Notes under the pieces: model-generated | Told to the model about the DNA's origin: nothing | The model's input: the letters and a program-made list of their open reading frames with translations, nothing else | Database searches by the model: none | Part shown: piece after piece, positions 15,770-23,739 of the stretch | Layout: every line of letters begins with the position of its first letter | Position numbering within the stretch: position 1 is the first letter of the stretch | From: an uncultured Acidobacteriota bacterium | GTDB taxonomy: Bacteria > Acidobacteriota > Terriglobia > Bryobacterales > Bryobacteraceae | Assembly: GCA_902826685.1 (NCBI GenBank) | Contig: CADEFT010000034.1 | Coordinates: 1-64,000, forward strand | DNA length: 64,000 nt | Direction of reading: 5' to 3' | Made by a program: the position numbers and the translations under genes

Positions 15770-18700
15770 TCAAAAAAGCAGCTTCAGTCCCAACTGCACG
15801 ATTCGTGGATCGAGCGCGCTCGTAATCCGTCCAAACAGCGGACTCGTCACCGTCGCCGTCGGCCCGCCCAGCCGCGTGTGGTTGAACACGTTGAACATCT
15901 CCCCGCGGAATTGGATGCGGGCGCGTTCCATGAGCGTGAACTCCTTGAACAGCGAGTAATCGGCGTTCCAACCGCCCGGCACGCGCAGCCGGTTGCGGCC
16001 AATCATGCCGATGGTGCCGATCGCATTCTGCCGGAACGCCTGCGGATTGAACCAGGCGTTGATTTGATCGGCGCGCGAGCGGTCGCCGCCGAGAGCGATC
16101 GGCGCACCCGTCAGATCGGCGCGGTTGCCGCCGACTCCGGTGAGCGCGTTGTCCACACCGCTCAGAACGGAGAAGGGAGTCCCTCCCTGCGCCGTGAAAA
16201 TGAAGTTGCTCTGCCAGCCTCCAAGCACATTGCGTACCACCGGATGCTGGCCGGCGAGCCGCGGATGCTGCACGATTCCCGACACCACCAGCCGCTGCGG
16301 AATATCGAAATCCGACGGTCCGCGATTGTTGTTGAAGTTGAAAGGATCGGGCCCGGTGCTATTGCCTTCGGCGGTGGCGTAAGACGAGATGTCGATCGAC
16401 TTGGCGATGGTGTAATTGGCCAGAATGCTGAAGCCCTGGCTGAAGCGCTTCTGCACGGTGAACTGCGCCGATTGATATTTCGACCAGGCGCTGCCCGAAG
16501 CCAGTTGCAGGCCGCCGATCGGCTGATAAATGCGCCGTTGATTGATGTTGGCGGCCGTGGCGCCGGGACCGTAAACGCCCGGGTTGATCTCGGGTGAATT
16601 CAACAGGCGCGTACCCTTTGAGCCGACATAGGCGCCGCGCACCAGCCAGTCGCCGGGTAATTGCTGCTCGATGACGAAATTCCAGTTCTGCATGTAGCCC
16701 ACCTTCAGGTTCGGCCCCTGCAGGCCCCACGTTCCATACGGAGTGAACTGGAAGTCCTTGCCGGGAACCACGGGAGACGGATTGAGGATCGGGCCGCCGG
16801 CGTAGGGATCGGAAAGCCGCACCGGACCGTTCACCACCGACTGTGCCACGAAGGGCTGCCCGGCCGCCGTCCGGTTATTGAAGATGCTCATGTAGGTGTC
16901 GTAGAAGACGCCGTAAGCGGAGCGGATCACCGTGCGCGGACGCAACTGGTAGGCAAGGCCGAAGCGCGGCGCAAACAGGTTCCATTGAGTGGGAATGATT
17001 CCGTTCTCAAAGCCCCTGTCGCGCTGGAACAGCAGGCCGAGCGGCGCGTTCGGATACGTCTCCGACTGGCGGCCCGGAATGAAAGTCATGCGCTTCATGT
17101 ATTTCTCGTTGATGTCGTAGCGCGGATCCCAGCGCAGCCCGACGTTGACCGTCAGCTTCTGTGTCACGCGGATGTCGTCCTGAAGGAACAGGCCGGTGCT
17201 CCAGTTGTAGATACGGCTGCTCCAGAACGATTGCTGCCGCCAAGCCGACGCGACTCCCAGTACGAATTCGGCAAACGAGTTTCCGGCGTTGGAACGTCCT
17301 GGATCGCTCAGCATCTGGCCATTGAAGGTGCCGGTGCCGCCGCTCATCCAATAGGACGCGATGTCCAGGCGGTAGCGCTTGACGTCGCCGCCCACGCGCA
17401 GATTGTGTTTGCCGGTGGCGTAGCTGATGGTATCGCTCGCCTGGTAGGTCGCCTGCGGCCCGTAGTAGCCAAGGCCCAGACTGATGCCGGACCAATTGGC
17501 GATGCCGACGTCCATGGTGGCAAAGCCCGGGATATAGTTGGTCCGCGCGCCGAGCTTGGTGAACGAGATATCGAGTTCCGGCGAGGGCTGCGAGGTCGGC
17601 GTCGTCTGGTGGAAGGTGCCGCTGAAATCGTTCAACAGGCGCGGCGTGAACGTATAGGTGTGATTCGTGGTGATGCTGGTGGAGCCGCCGTATTGGCCGG
17701 TGACCACGTAGAGCAGGTTGTTCGGAATCGAGACCCAGGGACGGTCGTAGTAGAGATAGAACACGCGCGCCGACAGGCGCTGTTTCGGCGACAGGACCTG
17801 ATCGATGCGCCCGATGTACTGCAAATCGTCGGTCGGGTTCACGGGAGTGTTCAGGCGCAGTTGATAAGCGGGGTCGGTGGTGGAAGGGATGTAGTCGAGC
17901 AAGCCGCGGGAAACGGGATCGAAGCGGGCCTGAGGAATGATGTTTCCAGGGAAGTATTGGGTGGGCGCCAGAGGATCGCGAATCGCGCCGCTGCCGTTCG
18001 CGTTGAGCCAGGCGGAAAAGTCGCCGCGCTTCATCGCTTCACTCGGCGCCGAACGTAAGGCGCCCGGCGAGGCCACTCGCTGCTTGGTTCCCTGGTAGCC
18101 GAAGAAAAAGAACGTGCGGTCTTTCCCGTTGTAAAGCTTGGGCACAATCACCGGTCCGCCGAACGTGCCGCCATACTGGTTGCGCTTGAGCGCATCGCGT
18201 CCGGAGAAATAGTTGCGCGCGTTCATCTTGTAGTTGCGCAGAAAGTTGAACGCGGTGCCGTGAAACTGGTTGGTTCCAGAGCGCGTAACCGCGTTGACCA
18301 CGCCGCCCACCTGGCGTCCGTATTGCGCATCGAAAGTGCTGGTCTGGATGCTGAATTCCTGGATGGCGTCGGGATTCGGATAGGGCTCGGCGATGTTGGT
18401 GTAGCCGTCGTTATTGTCGGCGTTGTCGAGCAGGAAGTTGGTGGCGTTGCCCCGCGCGCCGTTGATCGAGACCGGAGCGTGATACTGCCCGCCGCCGATC
18501 GTGTTGATCTGCAGCGTGCCGCCGGCCGCGCCGCGATCCGACACGCCGGCGCTCAACGACATCAACTGCAGAATATTGCGGCCGTTCAGCGGCAGGTCCT
18601 CGATGCGCCGCGCGTCCACCACTTGCAGCAGATTGGTGGTCGTCGCCTGCACCATCACCGCGTCGGAACTTACCGTGACCTGTTCGCTCGAAGCGCGCGG

Positions 18701-19015
18701 ACTCAAGGTTGCATTGGCCTGCACGTTGGTATTGACCTGCAGCGTGATGCCGGTCTGCAAGAACGTCGCAAAGCCCGCCTTTTCCACGCGGACGTTATAG
18801 ATGCCCACCGGAAGCTGCGGCACGACATACCGGCCGGACTCGTCGGCTTCGAGAGAGCGCGAAAGATTTGTGCCGGCGTTGGTGACCGTGACCGATACGC
18901 CGGGAATGACGGCGCCGGTGGAATCGTAAACCGTGCCGTGGATGGTGCCGGTTGCCTGCGCAAACAACGACGCCGAGAACAAAAAGATCGAGGTGAACGG
19001 AGAACACTTGAGCAT
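15770..19015 (-). CDS. TonB-dependent-receptor-like outer membrane protein
   Basis: About 1081 residues. Signal peptide (FTSIFLFSASLFAQ), CarboxypepD_reg-like domain ~22-105 ('TVYDSTGAVIPGVSVTVTNAG'), plug ~120-245 ('RRIEDLPLNGRNILQLMSLSAG'), then a beta-barrel ending 'RIVQLGLKLLF'. The start at 19015 is fixed by the signal peptide and by GAGGAGG seven bases upstream; an open frame continues further upstream but has no protein features. It is divergent from the biosynthetic operon with a 267-base gap. It could import a related metabolite, but nothing in the sequence names the substrate. Confidence 0.93.
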   Translation of the reverse strand: MLKCSPFTSIFLFSASLFAQATGTIHGTVYDSTGAVIPGVSVTVTNAGTNLSRSLEADESGRYVVPQLPVGIYNVRVEKAGFATFLQTGITLQVNTNVQANATLSPRASSEQVTVSSDAVMVQATTTNLLQVVDARRIEDLPLNGRNILQLMSLSAGVSDRGAAGGTLQINTIGGGQYHAPVSINGARGNATNFLLDNADNNDGYTNIAEPYPNPDAIQEFSIQTSTFDAQYGRQVGGVVNAVTRSGTNQFHGTAFNFLRNYKMNARNYFSGRDALKRNQYGGTFGGPVIVPKLYNGKDRTFFFFGYQGTKQRVASPGALRSAPSEAMKRGDFSAWLNANGSGAIRDPLAPTQYFPGNIIPQARFDPVSRGLLDYIPSTTDPAYQLRLNTPVNPTDDLQYIGRIDQVLSPKQRLSARVFYLYYDRPWVSIPNNLLYVVTGQYGGSTSITTNHTYTFTPRLLNDFSGTFHQTTPTSQPSPELDISFTKLGARTNYIPGFATMDVGIANWSGISLGLGYYGPQATYQASDTISYATGKHNLRVGGDVKRYRLDIASYWMSGGTGTFNGQMLSDPGRSNAGNSFAEFVLGVASAWRQQSFWSSRIYNWSTGLFLQDDIRVTQKLTVNVGLRWDPRYDINEKYMKRMTFIPGRQSETYPNAPLGLLFQRDRGFENGIIPTQWNLFAPRFGLAYQLRPRTVIRSAYGVFYDTYMSIFNNRTAAGQPFVAQSVVNGPVRLSDPYAGGPILNPSPVVPGKDFQFTPYGTWGLQGPNLKVGYMQNWNFVIEQQLPGDWLVRGAYVGSKGTRLLNSPEINPGVYGPGATAANINQRRIYQPIGGLQLASGSAWSKYQSAQFTVQKRFSQGFSILANYTIAKSIDISSYATAEGNSTGPDPFNFNNNRGPSDFDIPQRLVVSGIVQHPRLAGQHPVVRNVLGGWQSNFIFTAQGGTPFSVLSGVDNALTGVGGNRADLTGAPIALGGDRSRADQINAWFNPQAFRQNAIGTIGMIGRNRLRVPGGWNADYSLFKEFTLMERARIQFRGEMFNVFNHTRLGGPTATVTSPLFGRITSALDPRIVQLGLKLLF

Positions 19016-19282
19016 ACGAACCTCCTCAGGAATTAACGGGATCGATCTTCGTGGCAGCCTGGCCGTGCAAAATGCACTTCGGATCATACACCTTTTCGGC
19101 CTTGGCGCCAGCGAGCCAGTCGCACAATCTGGTGAAACGAACCGGGCCGGTCCGGCACCAATTGGCATCTGACGTTCGGTTGGGGCTCGGCACCGCCGGA
19201 CGGCACAAACGTCACCCTTCACCGGCCTTTCGAGGCCCGGAGTGTGTCTGCATCCGCAAGATCGGAAAAGGAAGCCAGAGTC
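19016..19282. promoter_or_regulatory. Divergent promoter region of receptor and biosynthetic operon
   Basis: Gap of 267 bases between the minus-strand receptor and the first gene of the plus-strand operon. The gaps inside the following operon are all under 50 bases, so this is the most likely promoter of the whole cluster. I see no confident -35/-10 pair or repeat; a weak GGAAG ribosome binding site precedes the GNAT-like start. An open frame on the minus strand (19026-19208) has no recognisable features. Confidence 0.35.
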
Positions 19283-19843
19283 ATGCAGTTCATCGTCGAA
19301 GCGGCCGATGAAGCAAGCCGCGAAGCCGAGGCTATACGCCAGCAGGTTTTCGGAAACGAATGGGGGCTCGTTCTGCCCCGGATCGCCAGCTATCCGGCGG
19401 AGCGGCGGCTCACCGTGCTGGCCCGTGAAGCGGCGAGCGGCAGGCAAGCCGCGGCGCTCACCGTGGTGGAAACCACCGGCGATTCGGCGCTGCATGCGCG
19501 GCTGGGATTGCGTTTTCCGGCGGGCGCCCGCGCGGCCCGCTACACGCAGCTCGCCGTGCTGGTTCCCTATCGCGGCATGGATCTTCCCGCCCGCCTCATT
19601 CTCGAAGCCCGCCGCCTGTTCGTCGCGCCCCGCAACATCGAGTTCACCTGGCTGCTATTCGACGCTGATCGGGCCGAATCCTGCTCCCTTTGCCGTCATC
19701 TCGGATTTCGCGCGGGTTCGCGCACCTATCACACCGAGTACGGCTCCAGCCGCGTGCTGACGCGCGAGGAGTTCCCCTCCATCGCCTGCCAGGCCGGTCC
19801 AGCGCAATGGAATTCCACTTCCCTTCTGAGGTCCCAACTATGA
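19283..19843 (+). CDS. GNAT-like N-acyltransferase (autoinducer-synthase-like fold)
   Basis: A 186-residue protein with the layout of GNAT-fold acyltransferases of the N-acyl-amino-acid/autoinducer-synthase kind: an N-terminal 'EAEAIRQQVFGNEWGL' helix, the strand 'ARYTQLAVLVPYRGM' at ~100-115, then 'ILEARRLFVAPRNI' and a C-terminal 'CRHLGFRAG' that matches the GNAT motif B region. Such enzymes move an acyl group from acyl-CoA or acyl-ACP to an amine. No substrate is readable. As first gene of the operon it may make a signal, modify the peptide or assist priming; all are inference. The stop overlaps the ABC ATPase start (ATGA). Confidence 0.65.
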   Translation: MQFIVEAADEASREAEAIRQQVFGNEWGLVLPRIASYPAERRLTVLAREAASGRQAAALTVVETTGDSALHARLGLRFPAGARAARYTQLAVLVPYRGMDLPARLILEARRLFVAPRNIEFTWLLFDADRAESCSLCRHLGFRAGSRTYHTEYGSSRVLTREEFPSIACQAGPAQWNSTSLLRSQL

Positions 19844-20571
19844 TCCAACCCGAGGCCCTGATTCAATTGAGAGGCGTCTCCAAAGATTACCCGCTCGGTA
19901 AGGTTACGGTGCCGGCGCTGCGCGGCGTCGACCTGAGCGTCTCAAGCGGCGAGTTCACCGCGCTCACCGGTCCTTCCGGCAGTGGCAAAACCACGCTGCT
20001 CAACCTGGCCGGCTGTATCGACAAACCGTCCGATGGAACCGTCTGGATCGATGGGCAGGACACGACGCCCGTGGCGCTGCATCAATTGGCGCCGTTCCGG
20101 GCCCGGCGTCTGGGCTTCGTCTTTCAAACATTCAATCTCTTTCCCGTTTTGACGGCGTTTGAAAACGTGGAGTACCCGCTGCTGCTTTCCGGGCTCGGCA
20201 AGAAGGAGCGCAGGGAGAAAGTCTCGCATTGGCTCGCCGAAGTGGGTCTCGCCGATCGCTCGGGCCAGAAGCCCGATCAGCTTTCCGGCGGCCAGCGCCA
20301 ACGCGTCGCCATCGCCCGCGCCATGATCGCCGAACCCGCGCTGGTACTGGCCGATGAGCCCACCGCCAGCCTGGATTCGCACACCGCCGCCGGGATTCTG
20401 GACCTGTTGGAGCGGCTCAACCTCGGCACGGGAACCACGTTTCTGTTCGCCACTCACGACCCGCGCGTGATGGAGCGCGCCCGCCGCCAGGTATCCCTGC
20501 GCGACGGTGCGATTGAAGACGACAGCCGGGCCTCGCTCCGGCACGCAGGAGGCTACGCCCATGCTGTTTAA
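19840..20571 (+). CDS. ABC transporter ATP-binding protein (LolD/MacB-like)
   Basis: A 243-residue ATPase that powers the neighbouring FtsX-type permease at the inner membrane. Walker A GPSGSGKT (~45), Q-loop 'FVFQTFNLFP', signature LSGGQRQR (~150), Walker B 'ALVLADEPTASLD' and H-loop 'ATHDPRV' are all intact. Sequence and length fit the LolD/MacB group. The ATG overlaps the GNAT-like gene's stop and the gene end overlaps the permease start by 11 bases, so the three are tightly coupled. Its place in the operon, before a LolA-like carrier and an outer-membrane barrel, points to export or envelope trafficking of the product. Confidence 0.95.
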   Translation: MIQPEALIQLRGVSKDYPLGKVTVPALRGVDLSVSSGEFTALTGPSGSGKTTLLNLAGCIDKPSDGTVWIDGQDTTPVALHQLAPFRARRLGFVFQTFNLFPVLTAFENVEYPLLLSGLGKKERREKVSHWLAEVGLADRSGQKPDQLSGGQRQRVAIARAMIAEPALVLADEPTASLDSHTAAGILDLLERLNLGTGTTFLFATHDPRVMERARRQVSLRDGAIEDDSRASLRHAGGYAHAV

Positions 20572-21775
20572 TTTCGCCATTCGCAACATCTTCCGGAACC
20601 GGCGCCGCTCGCTGGTTACGCTGTTGGTGCTGGTTTTCGGCGCCACGGCGCTTATCGTTTTCGGCGGCTACAAGGAGAACAGTTTCCTCGGCGTGCGCGA
20701 AAGCACCATCCGCAACAGCCTGGGCCACCTGCAGATTTACAAGCGCGGGTACGTGCAATCGGAATCGTTCCAGCCCCTGCAGCATGGCCTTGAAAACGTG
20801 GAAAGCATCCGCAAGGCGGTCGAGGCCGATCCGCGGGTGGAGATGACATCGGCGCAGATCTCGCTGATGGGTCTGGTGTCGAACGGGGAGAAATCGGAAG
20901 CCTTCCTCGCCACCGCCGTCGAGCCTTCCAAGGACAAGAACATGGCCTCGCAAATCATTAAAGAAGGCACGTACCTGTCCGAAGATCAGCCCGATGGCAT
21001 CATCGTCGGCGAACTGCTGGCCAAGTCGATGAACGTCAGACCTGGCGATTCGCTCACGCTGATGACCACATCGGTGAACCGTTCCTTGAACGCCATGGAC
21101 ATGCTGGTGGTGGGTACCTTCACAACGGGCGTTAAAGACTACGACGAACGCTCCTTGAAGATGCCCCTGGCCGCCGCGCAGCGCCTGATGCACACGGCGA
21201 AAGTCGAAAAGCTGCTGGTGCTGCTCAAGTCCACCGACGACACGGCCGCCGCCAAGCAAGACACCGCCAGGACTCTGGCCGCGGCGAAGTTCGATATCGA
21301 GATCCGCGACTGGCAGCAACTGGCTACTTTCTATTACCAGGTGGTTGCGCTCTACAACGGCATCTTCGGTTTCCTCGGCTGCGTGGTGTTCGTCATCGTG
21401 GTGCTCAGCGTCTCGAATACGGTGATGATGAACATCTTCGAGCGCACTCGCGAGGTGGGCACCATGCTCGCCATGGGCACCTCGCGGGCTCGCGTCTGGA
21501 GCGTATTCCTTGCCGAAGGCCTCGCCCTCGGCGTCATCGGCGGGTTGCTTGGAGTGGCCATCGGCTCCGGCCTCGCCACGCTCATCAACCACGTGGATAT
21601 CCACATGCCGCCGCCGCCGGGCTACACCGTCGGTTACCTGCTTCGTATCCTGCTGGAGCCCTCGATTCTGGTGACTACGTTCGCCATCTCGGTTCTCACG
21701 GCCACCGTTTCGTCCGTCGTGCCGGGTATCCGCGCGTCCCGTCTGAACATCGTGCGTGCGCTCAGCCATGTGTAA
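20561..21775 (+). CDS. FtsX/LolCE-type ABC permease
   Basis: A 404-residue inner-membrane permease of the FtsX/MacB_PCD class. One N-terminal membrane helix ('LVTLLVLVFGATALIVFG') is followed by a ~230-residue periplasmic domain and three C-terminal helices ('FLGCVVFVIVVLSVSNTVMMN', 'LGVIGGLLGVAIGSGLA', 'VTTFAISVLTATVSSVVPG'). The cytoplasmic loop 'FERTREVGTMLAMGTSR' is the typical coupling segment. The ATG is preceded by GCAGGAGG. It pairs with the ATPase just upstream. LolC/LolE-type permeases release lipidated molecules to a LolA carrier, and the next gene encodes one, which supports a route for a lipophilic product. Confidence 0.94.
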   Translation: MLFNFAIRNIFRNRRRSLVTLLVLVFGATALIVFGGYKENSFLGVRESTIRNSLGHLQIYKRGYVQSESFQPLQHGLENVESIRKAVEADPRVEMTSAQISLMGLVSNGEKSEAFLATAVEPSKDKNMASQIIKEGTYLSEDQPDGIIVGELLAKSMNVRPGDSLTLMTTSVNRSLNAMDMLVVGTFTTGVKDYDERSLKMPLAAAQRLMHTAKVEKLLVLLKSTDDTAAAKQDTARTLAAAKFDIEIRDWQQLATFYYQVVALYNGIFGFLGCVVFVIVVLSVSNTVMMNIFERTREVGTMLAMGTSRARVWSVFLAEGLALGVIGGLLGVAIGSGLATLINHVDIHMPPPPGYTVGYLLRILLEPSILVTTFAISVLTATVSSVVPGIRASRLNIVRALSHV

Positions 21776-21793
21776 AGGAAGGAATCACCTCTC

Positions 21794-22519
21794 ATGAAAC
21801 CGCTCATTGCCATCTTCTTCGCCGCCGTGTTGACGGCGGTGGAACCGGGCGCCAAGGACGCCAATGAAATGCTGCGCCGCGTGGATGAATACCGCAACCC
21901 GCTGCCGCACTATTCGGTGGACGTGGACCTCACCCTGCTGCATCGCGACGAGACGCGCGGGTTTACCTTCCGTGTTTACGGCAAGGGCGATGAAGCCAGC
22001 CTGCTTCAGTTCCGCGCGCCGGCAACCGACAAGGGCAAGTTTTACGTGATGTTGAAAGACGACCGGAGTATCTACCTGCCGGACGCGAGCCGCCCCATCC
22101 GCATCTCGCCGCTGCAAAGGCTGGTGGGCGAGGCGTCCAACGGCGACGTCGCGCGCACCACCTATGGCGGCGACTACGACGCCGAAATCGGCGGCGAGGA
22201 AGCGGTTGACGGCAAGCCGGCCATTCTGCTGCTGCTCAAGGGCAAGGACGCCGACATGTCCTACAGCAAAGTGAAGCTGTGGGTGGCCGCCGGTTCCATC
22301 GAGCCGATCAAGGCCGAATACTATGCCATGTCCGGCCGCATGCTGAAGAAGCTCTACTTCCGCGAGTTCGGCATGCTCGGCGCGCGGCGCATCGTCAAAA
22401 CCATCGAGATTCAGGACGCCATCCGGCCCGATCATCGCACGATGATGTCCTATTCGAATCTCATCTCGAAACAATATCCCGACAAAATGTTCAATCGCAA
22501 TTACATGGGCAAGTGGTAA
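21794..22519 (+). CDS. LolA-like outer membrane lipoprotein-sorting protein
   Basis: A 241-residue periplasmic carrier of the LolA-like/outer-membrane-lipoprotein-sorting family. It has a short signal peptide (LIAIFFAAVLTAV), then the beta-rich body with 'DVDLTLLHRDETRGFTF', 'SLLQFRAPATDKGKF', 'RSIYLPDASRPIRISP' and 'LGARRIVKTIEIQD', as in family members paired with transporters. LolA folds shield acyl chains during transit across the periplasm. Here it sits between the ABC permease and the outer-membrane barrel, so it is the natural bridge between them. The stop overlaps the next start (TAATG). Confidence 0.88.
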   Translation: MKPLIAIFFAAVLTAVEPGAKDANEMLRRVDEYRNPLPHYSVDVDLTLLHRDETRGFTFRVYGKGDEASLLQFRAPATDKGKFYVMLKDDRSIYLPDASRPIRISPLQRLVGEASNGDVARTTYGGDYDAEIGGEEAVDGKPAILLLLKGKDADMSYSKVKLWVAAGSIEPIKAEYYAMSGRMLKKLYFREFGMLGARRIVKTIEIQDAIRPDHRTMMSYSNLISKQYPDKMFNRNYMGKW

Positions 22520-23712
22520 TGCTGTACCTGATCGCGCTTCTGGCTTCCCAATCCGCGTTCGCGCAGAATCCCAGCGAAGGGATCCAGCACAAGTTCTGGG
22601 GCTCGACGGGAACGGAGCTGCACCTGACTCCGGACAACCGCCGCTCTCCGCTCAACCCGTCCGGGATTCTGAACATTCCCTTCCTGTCGAATTCCGCCGA
22701 CGTGACCCTCTTCGGCGATATCGGCCCGGAGGACCGGAAATGGAAAGCGCACTTCAAGCTGCGCACGTATAACGAATGGAGCCGGGAATCGCAATCGAAA
22801 GGCGAGGTCAACGAGGCTTACTTCAGTTGGTCGGCCGCCAAGTGGATCGATTTCTCCGTGGGCCGCCGCATTGAGCGCTGGGGCACCGGCTATGGCTGGA
22901 ATCCCACCGGCGTGGTCAATCCGTTGAAAGACCCGCGCGACCCCACCGACCGGCGCGACCGCTTCCGCGGCGTCGATCAGGCTTCGGTCGACCTGTTTGT
23001 CAAGGGCTGGAACTTCACTGGAATGGTGGTGCCGTTGATCCCGTATTCAAGCGCGGCGCGAGCCCGTCCGGTGCCTGTCGGCTGGGCCGCGCGCGCCTAC
23101 CGGCTAATCCACGGCTTCGATTTTTCTCTCTCCGCCAGCGGCGGAAGCGGCCTGCCCAACAGCCAGGGCGTGAGTTTCTCCCGTACCTTCGGCAAGGCGC
23201 TGGAGCTGCACGGCGAAGCGGCGGTGTTTCACAACACGGTCCGCTGGGTGCCGTCGGCCGGCGTCTTTCATCTCGAGCGCCGGCCACACGCCGAAGTATT
23301 GCTCGGGGGCCAGTATACGTTTCCGCACCTGGTCAATCTGACCGTCGAGTATTACCACAACGGCGCCAATCTGAGCGGCCGCGAGTGGATGGAGTTTCAA
23401 CGTCTGACCGGCTCGCAATCGGGGAATCTGCTGCTGGCGAACCGGCATTTCATGCCTCTCGGCATGGCCACCGATTATGTCTTCAACCGCATTGCGTGGC
23501 CGGTGCGGTTGAACAAGCTGGATGTGGAGATGATCGCCATCACGGCGGTGCGCGACCGTTCGTCGGCCATCCGCCCCGCCATCTATTGGCGCATCACACC
23601 GAATGTGACGCTGTACAGCCTGGTCACCGAATTCACCGGCGCCGCCCGGTCGGAGATGAAATTCATCCCCATTGAGCGGCAGATCGACGTTGGAATCCGT
23701 TTTCGTTTCTAG
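22519..23712 (+). CDS. Outer-membrane beta-barrel protein, export partner candidate
   Basis: A 397-residue protein with a signal peptide (YLIALLASQSAFAQ) and a body of alternating amphipathic strands. It has a 'FSVGRRIERWGTGYGWNPTG' segment resembling porin-like proteins of the DUF1302/alginate-porin style, and it ends in 'IDVGIRFRF', the aromatic C-terminal signature of outer-membrane barrels. I cannot assign a specific family. It is translationally coupled to the LolA-like gene and stands 27 bases before the PKS, so it is probably the outer-membrane end of the transport set encoded by this operon. Confidence 0.78.
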   Translation: MLYLIALLASQSAFAQNPSEGIQHKFWGSTGTELHLTPDNRRSPLNPSGILNIPFLSNSADVTLFGDIGPEDRKWKAHFKLRTYNEWSRESQSKGEVNEAYFSWSAAKWIDFSVGRRIERWGTGYGWNPTGVVNPLKDPRDPTDRRDRFRGVDQASVDLFVKGWNFTGMVVPLIPYSSAARARPVPVGWAARAYRLIHGFDFSLSASGGSGLPNSQGVSFSRTFGKALELHGEAAVFHNTVRWVPSAGVFHLERRPHAEVLLGGQYTFPHLVNLTVEYYHNGANLSGREWMEFQRLTGSQSGNLLLANRHFMPLGMATDYVFNRIAWPVRLNKLDVEMIAITAVRDRSSAIRPAIYWRITPNVTLYSLVTEFTGAARSEMKFIPIERQIDVGIRFRF

Positions 23713-23739
23713 CACCAAACAAGAGTCGAGGAGCACGTC

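Noticed and set aside
16661..18058. 465-codon open frame antisense to the second receptor
   Set aside because: Same reason: a compositional shadow of the real gene.
19026..19208. 60-codon minus-strand frame upstream of the second receptor
   Set aside because: No recognisable motif or ribosome binding site; it lies in the likely promoter region.
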